A stretch of DNA of 64,000 bases from Hirudo medicinalis (Eukaryota; Annelida; Clitellata; Hirudinida; Hirudinidae), in the NCBI GenBank assembly GCA_011800805.1, contig MPNW01000336.1, positions 43,464 through 107,463 of the forward strand, written 5' to 3'. Both the position numbers and the translations under genes were made by a program. Every line of letters begins with the position of its first letter. The first letter of the stretch is position 1. The notes beneath the pieces are model-generated. The model saw only the letters and a list, made by a program, of their open reading frames with translations, was not told where the DNA came from and searched no databases. Below, piece by piece: positions 11,704 to 23,384 of this stretch.

Positions 11704-12840
11704 GTTTTATAGGTATGTAGGGGCAGGATAGTTCGAGTCCTTCGAAGTAAATATTTGTTTAAAAGTGAGCCTACCCAACTATTAAGCGCGAAAACTTATT
11801 TAGAATTAACCAAGCGATCACTTGGCGAGGTTAATAACATGTTATCAATAGATGCTAGCATTAAAAATGTATATAATAATTGTTTTGATAAACAGATATT
11901 CACGTTCAAGTTTCATAAAAATTTAAAACATTTAGAAGTTTTGCAAATATTGGGTCAATTATTGGCATTCGAAATTGAAAATTAAAAATCTCAACATAAT
12001 TTGGCACGTCTGAAGGTCGTTGCCCTTGCTTTGAAGCAACTTATTATTCATGAGGAAAGAAGTTGTGTCTTGTCACAAAAAGTGATTTGCAGGAATTTTT
12101 CTTATTTTTAATGTTATTTGATGCAATCTATTAAATGTGTGTTTAAATTATCTAATTAAATTATGTATTTATTAAGTGCGTATTGAAGTAACTAGATTAT
12201 GGGGCATTGCTCGCACCATTGTTAATTCCTATAATTTCTGTGTGGGTATGGATAGAACGTTTGAGCGAAGAAATGTCATCATCTAATTTGAAATTTGTTT
12301 ACAAAGCATAGCTCCTCCCCTCACGAATAAAAAATAGCTTCCAAACAAGGGCAATGGCCTTCAGCCGTCCGCTCTTATCGTGCAAGCATTAGATAGAACA
12401 AGGTACTTAAATTCGACTTTGTTAAGTGCTATTATTTAATGTTTGTGTTTCAAAACTTGCAATAAAGTCATATTTCAAAATAAATTCTGATAAATTCAAG
12501 CTGTTTAGAAATATTTTTTTACATGGTTTATGTGTGTCTTAAATTTTCTGTACACTTAAATGATAAAATCATTAAGATATTATTATAATAATATGTATAC
12601 ATTATATAATACTATATATAATAATGATAATGATATTAATATGACAATTAATTTCGCGCCTAGAGAATGCAATTTGATTTTTTAGCGCTCTTATTTGCGC
12701 ATGCGCTTTAACAAGACTGAATTTTTTATAAGTATAATTTTACATTATTTAAATTATGATTTTGTTATTATGTTTAAAAATTTGAATTTAATTAAAATTA
12801 TTACAAAAATATAAATTTTATTAAAACTAGATAAAATGCT
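11704..12840. other. Intergenic between divergent MDC1-like and H2B genes
   Basis: Upstream regions of two genes that point away from each other. AT-rich. ORF 11755-11985 (plus) is 76 codons with no recognisable motif and overlaps the presumed MDC1-like promoter, so I do not call it. The second copy of the 20-base repeat lies at 12288-12307. Confidence 0.5.
12288..12320. repeat. Dispersed repeat, copy B
   Basis: Identical over 20 bases to 933-952 and again followed by GCTCCTCCCC and CTCACG. Lies between the MDC1-like gene and H2B. Confidence 0.6.
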
Positions 12841-12848
12841 CTTTTATG

Positions 12849-12935
12849 ATTGGACAAAAAGGCTAGTCAACGCATCACGTGGCTTAATTATGCACACTAT
12901 CACGTGATCAATTGACGCAGCAAGCTGATATATAA
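12849..12935 (+). promoter_or_regulatory. H2B promoter: inverted CCAAT, two CACGTG boxes, TATA box
   Basis: Upstream of the H2B start there is an inverted CCAAT (ATTGG at 12849-12853), two CACGTG E-boxes both preceded by T (12876-12881 and 12901-12906), and TATATAA at 12929-12935. TATA lies about 70 bases before the ATG, leaving a 5' leader of roughly 45 bases. This arrangement is a normal strong histone-type core promoter; assignment of E-box binding factors is inference. Confidence 0.65.
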
Positions 12936-13004
12936 GGAAATCGTTCGAAGTCGCCATTGTCTACAGTTTCCGATTTTCCGGTTTTTGTGTTTTTGGTCGT
13001 CGGT

Positions 13005-13376
13005 ATGCCTCCTAAACCAGCAAGTAAGGGTGCCAAGAAGGCCGCAAGCAAGGCCAAAGCAGTTCGTACTGGGGACAAGAAGCACAAGCGCAAGAGGAAG
13101 GAGAGTTACGCCATCTACATTTACAAGGTCTTGAAGCAGGTTCATCCCGACACCGGTATCAGTAGCAAGGCTATGTCCATCATGAACTCCTTTGTCAACG
13201 ACATCTTTGAGAGAATTGCAGCCGAGTCTTCTCGTCTCGCTCACTACAACCGTCGTTCGACCATCACCAGCAGAGAAATTCAGACGGCTGTTCGTTTGCT
13301 GCTTCCTGGAGAGCTGGCCAAGCACGCTGTCAGTGAGGGTACCAAGGCCGTCACGAAGTACACCAGCTCGAAGTAA
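13005..13376 (+). CDS. H2B: Histone H2B
   Basis: Core nucleosomal histone, 123 aa, intronless, essentially full family length. It begins [12 protein letters not shown] with a Lys-rich tail, followed by the canonical fold ([58 protein letters not shown]) and the invariant C-terminus ending AVTKYTSSK, which carries the Lys that is monoubiquitinated in other animals. The preceding in-frame codons lack an ATG, so 13005 is the start. It stands alone: no H2A, H3, H4 or H1 gene lies nearby. The usual replication-dependent 3' stem-loop (6-bp stem, 4-base loop) is not seen; instead a weaker CTCTGC/GCAGAG inverted repeat with a 12-base loop follows the stop, and an AATAAA occurs at 13736-13741. It may therefore be a polyadenylated, replication-independent H2B. 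Confidence 0.97.
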   Translation: MPPKPASKGAKKAASKAKAVRTGDKKHKRKRKESYAIYIYKVLKQVHPDTGISSKAMSIMNSFVNDIFERIAAESSRLAHYNRRSTITSREIQTAVRLLLPGELAKHAVSEGTKAVTKYTSSK

Positions 13377-15150
13377 ACGGCTCTGCTGAGTTTGTTGTGC
13401 AGAGTACTGCTTCACCAGTTTCTTTTCTAGATTTATTTTGGATATAAACTACTTTAGTAGGTTGTGATTACTGGTTTGTCACTCAAGTTTGGGTTGTCAT
13501 GTTTGTTTGGAATGCTTGATTCCTATTGGGTTTGTTTTTATTTTTGGGTGTAGAAGTGCATTGCACTGGCTGCAGACATGTAGTGCTTTGTTGTGTATTG
13601 GCATTGTGGTGAATTGTTTCAGTGGGTTTTGACAGCTGTGGTTTTGCTATACCTAATCACAAAGCATTTCTCTGGTTTTACTTGACTTGGACTCAGTTAC
13701 ATTTTTCATGGTGTGGCAGGATTTTTGGTAGGGTCAATAAAGTTCACCTGTGTTGCGATCTTTTTGTTTGCTGAGTGACTGCTATTTGGGCTTGTTCCGA
13801 CTACTTCTAATATTGGTTTTGCTTGAATGCTACTTGTTGGCACCTGGTAATAGCTTACTGAATTTGGGTTTCCCTGCAGAGGATTTAGATTGCTATGGTT
13901 ACCAAGCCAAGTTTTGTGCCCAAGCAGTTGTGGCTTGTGTAGTATTGTGGCATGCTATTTGTAAGCATATGGGGATGAACGATGTTCATAAGTTGGTGCC
14001 ATATAATAGTTCATTTATAAGGTACCGTGACTAGCGACTGAGGTGCTTTGGTTCTCGGTTTGGGTCCGGAAAACCTCGCTGGTGCTCAGAGAGCTCATGC
14101 ATATGTTGAGAGAATGGGAGCAGTTGAGACTTAGGAGAAGCCAGGATCTTTGGTCAATATCTTTTTTTACCTACTATATACTAATCATTTTCTGTCTGTC
14201 TTGCTTTTATCATCTGCATTGAAAGTGGCTTTTGATATGTTTTTCCTAGCACCTCTACATGTTGTCAGCATCTCCCATTCCCAGTATTGTGAATATTTTC
14301 CTATGGGCCATGAAGTGGTCCAGGTTGACTCATTAACCATGGTAATCAGCTTGCTGGGATTATTGAAACTGGGAATAAAACATGATCAGTTTGTCTATTG
14401 CTTCCTAAATGCCTAAATCTCATCCAAAATAAAGTGATCACATAGTCTGGGGGAGATGGAAAGTTAAAATTTGTGCGTTATTTCGAAACTAGCCTTCGTC
14501 GATGTGCACAAGTCTGCAATGTTGGCATACGGTAAGCTTTAAACTTTGCTGCAAGAGTTGGAATTTTTTTATTTATTATTACCTGAAGATTTATTCCGTT
14601 CTCTACACCATCAAAACTGATGAGATGGCTTACGATTAAGTGTTCCACGAAATATACTTATAGAAAGTTTTATACATTTTCTTTTATAAAGCATTTGAGA
14701 ACACAATCCGGTGGAAGCCGAAAGAAATTTGGAATTGAGTTATTCATGCTATAATATGTCATTCATGTCAAATTCAATTACTTCGAGTTTGAGTTTTTTG
14801 AGTTTAGAATTTTAACTATTTAGATTGGACTGTCACCAATGAGCTTTTTGCACCATCGTCAGGCTTGCGATTTATTTGCAATTAAATAATTTATATCAGT
14901 AAGCTTGTTAATATGTGACAATCTAAATGAGATGTAAATTCTAATAATAACCCATCGCCAGCAAGAAATGTGGCATTTTTATTTCAGAATTTATAAACAA
15001 ATTAAAAAAAAAGGTCACTTAAATTAAATCCACTTTTCAGAATAGTATTTTTCTCTCCGTTGAACGTCGATGGCTAAAGTCAGCGATAAAGTTTTAAATT
15101 TAAAGGAAATTTAAATAATTGTTTCTATTTCGAAGTAAGATTAGATCGCC
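13377..15150. other. H2B 3' region and intergenic to ADCK1
   Basis: The first kilobase is GC-richer than the local average, with AATAAA at 13736-13741 (candidate H2B poly(A) signal). ORFs 13750-14034 and 14150-14416 (plus) show no recognisable domain. From about 14450 the sequence becomes AT-rich up to the ADCK1 start. Confidence 0.5.
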
Positions 15151-18100
15151 ATGCGTCCCCTTTTCTATACGTTCTTAGTAGGTTCGGTAGGATATTGCTA
15201 TGTGCGTAAAGATGAGTGGTCGTCCTATGGTGTCGGTGCTGTGCGATTTGGAAGAGCGGCATGGACGGTAAGTTTAACCAAAATATAAACATCATATATT
15301 TAACATCTATGTTATATATTTAATTCTGTACAATAGTGATCTATAAAATGTTTTGCTGGTTCTAATGGTTCTACTACTTTAACATCACTTGTAATAATGC
15401 TAACAATGTGACCATTTTCACTTAATATCAATTATGTTCAGGTGGCAAAAATAGCCGTTGATTACAAAATTTCTCTCAGAGGTCTAGACAAGTTATCTGA
15501 AAAATACAATGATATCAAGTCACAGGTTCAATTTATTTTTATATTTATTTTTGGTGATGGATATTGATAGTGATGATTAATTTTCAACTTTTATTGATTA
15601 TTTTTATAATGTGAATTTTAGGATAGTTTGATCTATTTGCTTTTTTGTATGTAAAGGTACATTACAGGTCAGCAGTCAGACTGAGGGACCTCTGTGGCAA
15701 GAATGGGGGGTGCTTTGTAAAAGTGGGACAACATATTGGTTCACTGGACTATCTCCTACCTTATGAATATGTCAATGTCATGAAAGTCCTTCACAGCAGT
15801 TCTCCTACTTCTTCCATTGAAGAGCTGAAAAGGGTTTTTAAAGAAGAGTTTGGAAAAGAGGTAGGAGAGATTTAGTTTAATGAATTTAATAATTTGTATT
15901 TAGCTGATCTTTTGAGTGACCAGTTAAGAATTGGATGTGAAAGCACTATATTTGCCCAACTATTTATAAACTGCAATATCACCTAGGCACTCCGTTGCTT
16001 TTTACTGTCACGTGCAGGAGCATTACCTTCTGAGCTAACCTACATGCCAATTCATCTTAAACGTGGTGGTTGTCAAAACAATGATTAGTTATTGTAATTA
16101 TTTTTACATTCTCGAAAGTATAAGGCCAGCTTATAAGGGGTTTGCCTATGGGTTTGCAACATGGTTATCTGCAATAATTATTAGTCTTTTTTTTTATTAG
16201 GCAATCATTTCATTTTAAAAGTTCCTTTCCTGGATTTCAAAACATCATTTAGATAATATTTTACACTAATATAAAAAAGTCTGACTACTCTGGCAGTTGG
16301 TGTTGTTAATTGTTTTAATAAGTTTTAAATTAACTTCAATTAATTTGCAGGTCGGAGAAGTATTTTCATATTTCGAGGAGAATCCTCTTGCATCTGCCTC
16401 GTTGGCCCAAGTTCATCGGGCCACCTTAAAATCCGGAGAGGAAGTAGTCGTGAAAATCCAACATCCCACTGTCAGAGAAAATTCTCAGGCAGACATAAAA
16501 ACCATGAAAGTCATATTTTGGGGAGTAAGTTTCAATGCCAAATTGGATTTGTGTGGATTTTTGTGTATTTACTAATTTATTCTTGAGTTAATTGAGGTTA
16601 TTTTTGGATGCAGGTATCAAAGCTGTTTAAGAATTTTGAATTCAGTTGGTTGGCAGAGGAAACAGAGATCAACCTGCCACTAGAGTTGAATTTTGAACAT
16701 GAGGGTCAAAACTGTGAGAAAGCCCAGGAAATGTTTGCACATCTTGACTTTCTAAAGGTTAGCAATCCTAACTATGACAATATTTATTTTTGTTTCTTTA
16801 ACATCGTTATCGATTTTGTTGGCAATTTCATTGTTGAAATCTTATTGAATTCTCTTTGATTTTGTCTAAATACATATGTATATTAATATCCATCAAGACT
16901 GGATGCTGGATTTTGTAAAATAATTACAAAACAACTGTAAAACAACAGAACACTAACTTTTAAGTGCCAAGTCAGCATTCATTTCCAAGCTAATGTAAGT
17001 GTATTTCATTCATAAATGCTTTTATTTTATTTGGCCAGTTAGATTCCAAAGGTTCATTGGAAGGTCACATCACCAAGGGTTATCACCATGGAGTTCTGTG
17101 AGGGTTCCTTCATTGCAGACAAGCAATTCTATAAAGACAATAATATTCCTATTCAGGAGGTCTGAACCCAAACCATCATTTACATTTGATATGTTATTAA
17201 AATGTATATCTACCATCACTGTCATCAGTGCACAATCAACAACTCTTGGCTGTAGAAGTTATGCTAAGTGATATAACATTCCTGGCCTGGTTATGGAAAT
17301 TAAATGAAGCAACATTGTAAAACTAATGTAGTTAATGAATTAAAAATAAGCACGATGCATATTAAAAAAAATAGTTAAAGATTATTGCAATAATGTTTTA
17401 TGCCAAATTATAACAATTGAGCAGTTCGTGATTGATCACTCATTAAACAGATGCTTAAGTTAGCTCAGATGGTCAAATTCCTGCATGCTGTAGGATAGAA
17501 ATCATACTTTCATTTTCTTGATCAAGCTTGCCCTTGGGATTGACACTATACAAATAGTTGTTAAGTGCCCCTGATGCTTTCATTTACATTACATTTAGTT
17601 TTGTCATATTATTATTGTTATTATAATTATCATTATTAGTATAATTAATAATTATGCCAGTCAGAACTGGTCATCCATCTCTCATCTGTTCGAACCCTTG
17701 AAAATATTTAATTAAAAAAAAATGGCAACTAGGTCATATCGAATCTGGGAAAGCTGTACAGTGAGATGATCTTTGTCAAGGGTTTCATTCACTGTGACCC
17801 CCACCCAGGCAATCTATTGGTTAACAAGGTCAATGGAAAGACAGTCATTGTTCTGTTGGATCATGGATTATATCAGGTTTGTAAACATGGTACTTAGACC
17901 ATGAATTTCAAAAGTGAGTTTATAATAATCTAAAAAATAGTTCTACAAATTGAAATCCAATTAATCCACTTAATTTAATACCAATTGATCCAAGTTTCTG
18001 TGGGATTTCTAGAAGTGAATCACTAATTCTAATTTAAATTGATAATGGCTTTCAAGTGATAATTCTACACACTGAATCGTCCAGCCTTGGTTTATGTTTT

Positions 18101-18949
18101 CAATTGCAGGATTTATGATCTTACTACAAATACATTACATTATCTCTTTACCATCTCATGTGTTTATGACATTCACAAAAATTTGATGTTTTATCGTTGA
18201 CACCTGCTCAGAGCCTCCATGAAGACATTCGTCTTGACTACTGCCATCTTTGGATGAGCCTACTCAATGGAGATAACGAAGGCCTCAAGAAATACTCGGC
18301 AAGGCTAGGGGTACCCAGTATGTACCCATTGCTTGCATGTGTCCTCACAGGGAGATCATGGAACTCTCTCAGATCCGGCCTCAACAGCAACTACTCTGAA
18401 AGAGAGGTTAGGTCCCAAAGAAATTTACAAAATTCGTTGCAATTCAGTCAACATGCCACTGCCATAAATGAAATAGAATTAAATGATTCCTAGGACACTG
18501 TGGTCAGAGCGTCAGCCCCATTGCTCTTCCAAGAGATCAACGAGATCCTTAACAAGATTCCGAGGCCACTGCTGCTCATATTGAAGACCAACGATCTCAT
18601 TAGGGGTCTTGAAAGAAGTCTCAACTGCAGACCAGGTGTGGCCTCGTTCACTGTTATGTCTAAAGCCTGTTCCACAGCTTTACTGCAGAATAAGGTTGGA
18701 TCAGAATCCTTTGTCATACAATCACAATTGTCACAAAATCTGCACTTATACCATCTCAATTTAAGCAAATGTAACTTTCAGCTTAATGCCTGCCAGTGCA
18801 TCTGGCATGGTTTTTACTACAAGAGTATCCACCTGTGGAACATGTTCAAACTTTCCATTGTGATGTATTGCATCAAAATGATGGATTACCTCGAACTCCT
18901 GAAAAGAAAATGCAGTTCTGAGATGACTGTGCCATTTATTCTCACCTAA
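15151..18949 (+). CDS. ADCK1: ADCK1, mitochondrial UbiB-family atypical kinase
   Basis: Member of the ABC1/ADCK/UbiB atypical kinase family, which in animals acts in mitochondria (lipid and mitochondrial-shape homeostasis for ADCK1). Exons: 15151-15267, 15442-15525, 15657-15860, 16351-16524, 16614-16757, 17043-17159, 17733-17876, 18212-18406, 18494-18694, 18782-18949, giving about 515 aa against about 530 in human. An N-terminal hydrophobic segment ([15 protein letters not shown]) may target or anchor it. The family hallmarks are present: KVGQ loop ([16 protein letters not shown]), Ala-rich loop ([10 protein letters not shown]), catalytic Lys (VVVKIQHP), HCDPHPGN catalytic loop and LLDHG metal-binding motif. 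The last intron (18695-18781, 87 bases) keeps the frame open if unspliced; human spacing favours splicing. AATAAA at 19025-19030. Neighbours are unrelated in function. Confidence 0.93.
15985..16053 (-). repeat. tRNA-derived (SINE-like) element in ADCK1 intron
   Basis: Read on the minus strand it contains GTTAGCTCAGAAGGTAATGC followed by TCCTGC, a clear tRNA D-arm / A-box. The 3' half has no good B-box or cloverleaf, so it is a decayed tRNA-derived element rather than a working tRNA gene. Confidence 0.6.
17449..17520 (+). repeat. tRNA-derived (SINE-like) element in ADCK1 intron
   Basis: Contains AGTTAGCTCAGATGGTCAAA followed by TTCCTGCATG, closely matching the D-arm / A-box of the element at 15985-16053. 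The region after it does not fold into a tRNA. Confidence 0.55.
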
Positions 18950-19578
18950 CAATTTTGGGGACATCAGAGTCATTTCAAGTATTAGTAATGATGGTGCTGC
19001 CATTGTCATGTTGTATTTCAACACAATAAACAATAAATCACACTTTCAAATAGTGGTTTACACATCTTTACAATTAAACAACATAAAAGCAATAGTACAG
19101 GCCCACTAATACAGTTCCTAACAAACTTTTGGCTAAATGCTCTGCCCATTTAGAAATGATCTGACAATTTTGGACATTTGCGATCGAGCCACAGTGGTCT
19201 TCAATATAAATATATATAATTTTGATTATATTTAATAATGTTGACTTGTCATGATCTTAGCTTCACAAGAATTTATAGCACTCATCCAGCACGGAATTAT
19301 TCCAAGTCAATTATTCCAGCCAGTCATGAGAAACCAGAGTAAGATGAAAAAACAACCAAAATCATGAATTTTACTTGAGACAATAACATCAGCAGAATCT
19401 AATCGAAAAAAGTATTTATGACGATATGGTGAAACCACAATTCCAAAGGCAATGAAAAATAAAGGCAACAATGATTTTCTTCTGAGAAAAATAGTAGTAC
19501 GATATTAGGCCTCCATTAGGAGCTCTCAACAAGAAATTAAAGGCATCTATGTTCAAGACTGGAACCCACACAACTTCC
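18950..19578. other. Intergenic between convergent genes
   Basis: 3' untranslated and spacer DNA between ADCK1 (plus) and the zinc-finger gene (minus). Contains the ADCK1 AATAAA at 19025-19030. No further feature seen. Confidence 0.5.
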
Positions 19579-22500
19579 TTAAAGTCCAAACTTGAATTTT
19601 TTTGAGGGCCTACCAACATTAGAGTGACCCGAATCCTTGGCATCGTCAGCCCCGTCGCCACTTCCCTTCCTGTTTGATTCCTTCTCCATGTAGAATAGAA
19701 GCTTGTTGTCCAAAGTATCAAGGAAAGAGTTTGTCACTCCAAGAAGTGAGCCATCGCCTTGTAATATTTCTTTGGCCAGTTTCTTTGCTTCATGAATAGC
19801 ATCAGAAAGTGCAGGATCAGTGATTGAAGACAGATCCAGCACAGATCTCGCCCTCTTCAGATTTTTTATTTTGTTCTCAAGTTCCTCATCTGTCTCGCCC
19901 TTTAAAGTTGGGGAAGAATATATTTAGAGAACAATAGATTCTATGCAATGATGTCTCTTTAGGTGCGAATATTAGTCACAAGCACTGAGAAGCAAACTTA
20001 AAAAAATTCTAGATGCAATTTTGTTTCATACTCTTTTCAGTTTCGTCTGCTTATCCTTCAACAAAGCCTCCACCAAAACGTTAGTGATGTGAATTGCAGC
20101 CTCAATATGGCTTTCGTAGTCAAAATTGCATCTGTCCTGTAGCAAAGTAAAATTCAACCTTCTAATCTTATGTGAAAATAAAACTGGTTTAGAAAATATT
20201 TGGCTTCGAACGTCTCATTTATCAATAATTAAGCAACGCACAATGAAAGCATGAATTCATTTTATTTGAAGAGAATTACAGAATACTTACAATTCCCTTT
20301 TCAATGAGCTTCAAATCAGGTTTTCTGGACTCTACTCTTGATTCGACGCTGTATGTTCTGTAACCGTATCCTGAAAGAACATGCTCGGGTTCAAGCTTAA
20401 TTATCCAATAGTCTCGCAAAACCATGGGAGAACACTAATTAGAGATTAATAACCTGGAGAATGGTATGGGGCAGGTCTTGAGAAGTCCCTACTCTTTGGG
20501 AAATATCTTTCCAAGTCCTCTGCATCATATGAAGGTGACTCTAAAAATGTATTAATGCTGTGTAGCAAACACTTAAAAGCTATAAAAAAAAACACAATTG
20601 CAATTTGAAACGGTATCCTAAGAGGTTTCTTAGATGGTAATCCGCCACCGACCTCCTACGTAACGAATGTTCTTTCTTCCTATTTTTGCCTCTGTTTTCT
20701 TTGCGCATTCTCTAGCCTTGGCAGATTTCAACGACCTAGGAACAAGGTTCCAAAGAAACTCGTATATGCGAGGGTCATGGATTTTCTGAAGTTTGAAATG
20801 CGACATAAGCGATTTAACATGCTATCAATGAATCTTGTGAAATTGCACCTTTTTTAATTTCTTATAGGATAGAAATCAAATATAACTTGTGCAGATAGCT
20901 CAAGGAACTGATAAACGTTACACGTATGTATATTAATAGAAAACACAGGTAAGCAGAATATTTGTCATCTCACATAGTACTTGTGCCTATGTGTAAGGCC
21001 AGTAAGATGATGAATGATTTGTGAGGTGATCAACTTGGTGTCACAAAGTTCACACAAGTATCTGTAATCATGGAAGCCTTCTTCATCGTCATATTCTCTC
21101 ACATACTCCAATCCTTAAAATGCAAATAGATATTTAAAGTTTTAGAGATCTCCAACCAAAAGCAGTACAAGCAGCAAATTCAATAATTTGAAAATTCAGG
21201 AATTATTAAACAACAAAGTAAGCAATTAAGAAATTAACTAAGAAGAATTAAGAATATTAAATAAAATAATATTAATATTATTGTTATAATCAAAAACAGC
21301 GAGTTGGTTAAATTGCAAGAGTATAATTCTGATGTTAACCTATGAGAGGCTCTCTGCAATCATCAATCAACTCTTCCACAGTCCTATCCAGATCATCTAT
21401 TTTCACCGAACCATCCACTTTGCAAACAAAATGAAGGTGCTTCATATAACAAATACATGCAACCCTCATAAAATCATTTAAAAAGGCTATAGAAATTCCT
21501 CAAATTTATGCAATAAAATTTATATTCTAAGCCAAATATCTAACTATGACATGCAACAAAAATTCACCATTTATGCTAAAGTTGGCAGCTGCATTCAATA
21601 TTTCAATGAATATAAACAAGATAATGATATTTTTGGATTTCTCAAGCATTAACATCTCCACAAATACTTGGAACAATAAAATGTTTATAATAAGATCAAA
21701 ACAGCACAAAAGGATAATCTTGACCAACTAACATCCCTTCCTTTCCAATTTCTGTAAAAATTAAAGCGTTCAGCATCATTTCAAAGTCAAAGGTAATTGA
21801 AACAAGAAAGCAAACCTTTTTGTGCTTTGCTCCATCAAGGTGCATTTTAAAAGGAATCATACCATAGCAGGACACATCACATAACTGAAAAATTCGAAAT
21901 AAACCGACTCAAGTCATTGTCAGTTTGAATGGGATTTAAACACATCGTGCAACAGAGTAGTCAACGCTTCACTACGTTGATAATAATCTATAAACATCAT
22001 AAAAGTTCACATAAATCGTGTTTGAAGTATTTGTGAGCATTGGAACCTTGCAGTACAGTTCATTAGAGTCAGGATTGAATTCCTCAAAATCTTCATCAGG
22101 TATTCTTCCTTTCAAATGATTGACAATCTTTCTCTGACAAGCCTCCTTCTCCAGCTTAACTTCTTCTTCCTGTCAAAAAGCAACGCAACTTCACAAATAA
22201 TCTTGAAACTGAGAAATACATGACCCCATGAGAAATACATTAAAGCACACCATAGCCACATACAAACGAACCGTTGCAGTCTCAAATTTGTTTATGTGAA
22301 TATTTGAAACTATTATCTGTTGAGCATTGTTCAGTACTTAGTCATCAATTAAAAACAAATGTTGTATAGCAATAAATATTGATCTGCTTAGATTGCATCT
22401 CCATAACTGAAGAATCCCAAACTAACTCAACCCACCATCATTTCTTTTCTCACGTGAGCTTCCTTAATCATCTCCAATCTCTTCAAATGGATTTCTTCTT

Positions 22501-23384
22501 TTAAATGCATTTTGTAAGCCTAAATTCAATAATAGTTTAAGCCTCAATAAGAAAAATATAACTTTATTAGATTTCCAGTTACTTTCTCGCCAGAAAAGGC
22601 AAAACCACAGATATCGCAAAGAGATCTCCCACTGCATGTTTTAACATTACTTCCTTGACTTTCTCCTTCCAAAGTTTTTTGTATGTGAGCCATTGATTGA
22701 AGATGCAAGTTGTATGCCTAGAGCATTAAATTTTGAGGTAATGCTCGTGTCTTTTGTATAAATCCATTGCAAATGTTCAGTAGAAAAACAATTATTTATA
22801 TTTTAGGAGATTAATAGAAGTAATAAAGACAAAATGGTCTGCTACTCTTCAAATACCATTTTCACCCTCAAAGATTTGCAGTACAATCTTGAATTCCAAC
22901 ATATACCTGCAACTTCTCGAACTTCAAATTACATTGCTTGCAATCAAACTCAGAGGCATCTTCGTCTGCATCGCTGTCGAACTCTAAAAAAGATGAAATA
23001 ACATCGAAACACATGTTGCTAGAATCTTTCTGAAGACTGTAGATATCAGACAGAAGATGTTTGCGCCCATTATTATTTTAATGGGTACTAAATAATGATT
23101 ACAATAGTTTAACATTATCCAATGTATCGGCATACACCTTTTTGAGGTATTAAGTTGACACCAGTCATTGAATTCAAGATATATTGGAATAAAGATAGTC
23201 TAAGGCCTAACAAAATATTTGCAATGGCGAAACCAATACGCGCTACCAAAACACAGCATTGTAAATCTATGACAATTTAAAAAAAAAGCAAAAAAGAGGT
23301 CTTCAACGAAATGATTCTCAATCGTTAACTCATGCAATCCAATTTCAATATTACCAAAAACATACCGGAATTCCTGGCGCTCAT
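19579..23384 (-). CDS. Uncharacterised multi-zinc-finger (C2H2 / U1-type) protein
   Basis: I do not recognise a named orthologue. Fourteen exons (minus): 23384-23366, 22983-22907, 22717-22583, 22519-22436, 22169-22047, 21884-21816, 21751-21733, 21417-21340, 21113-20974, 20785-20653, 20540-20454, 20370-20291, 20136-20032, 19899-19579, giving about 489 aa with all phases compatible. It starts MSARNSEFDSDADEDASEFD, then zinc fingers of the Cys-X2-Cys...His-X5-His U1/matrin spacing: CKQCNLKF...HLQSMAH, CDICGFAF...HLKEEIH, CDVSCYGMIPFKMHLDGAKH, and a later CELCDTKLITSQIIHHLTGLTHRH. The middle is a Lys/Glu-rich helix; the C-terminal part is helical, acidic, then basic, ending SKKFKFGL. U1-type fingers usually bind RNA, often double-stranded, and the basic tail suggests a nuclear protein; the function itself is unknown. 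Start chosen as the first ATG before a good GT donor. Confidence 0.75.

Noticed and set aside
11755..11985. 76-codon plus-strand ORF
   Set aside because: Begins just upstream of the MDC1-like start in its promoter; no recognisable domain.
12900..13415. 171-codon minus-strand ORF over H2B
   Set aside because: Antisense shadow of the strongly conserved H2B coding sequence.
15985..17520. Functional tRNA genes
   Set aside because: Only A-box-like halves are present; no acceptor stem or complete cloverleaf could be drawn.
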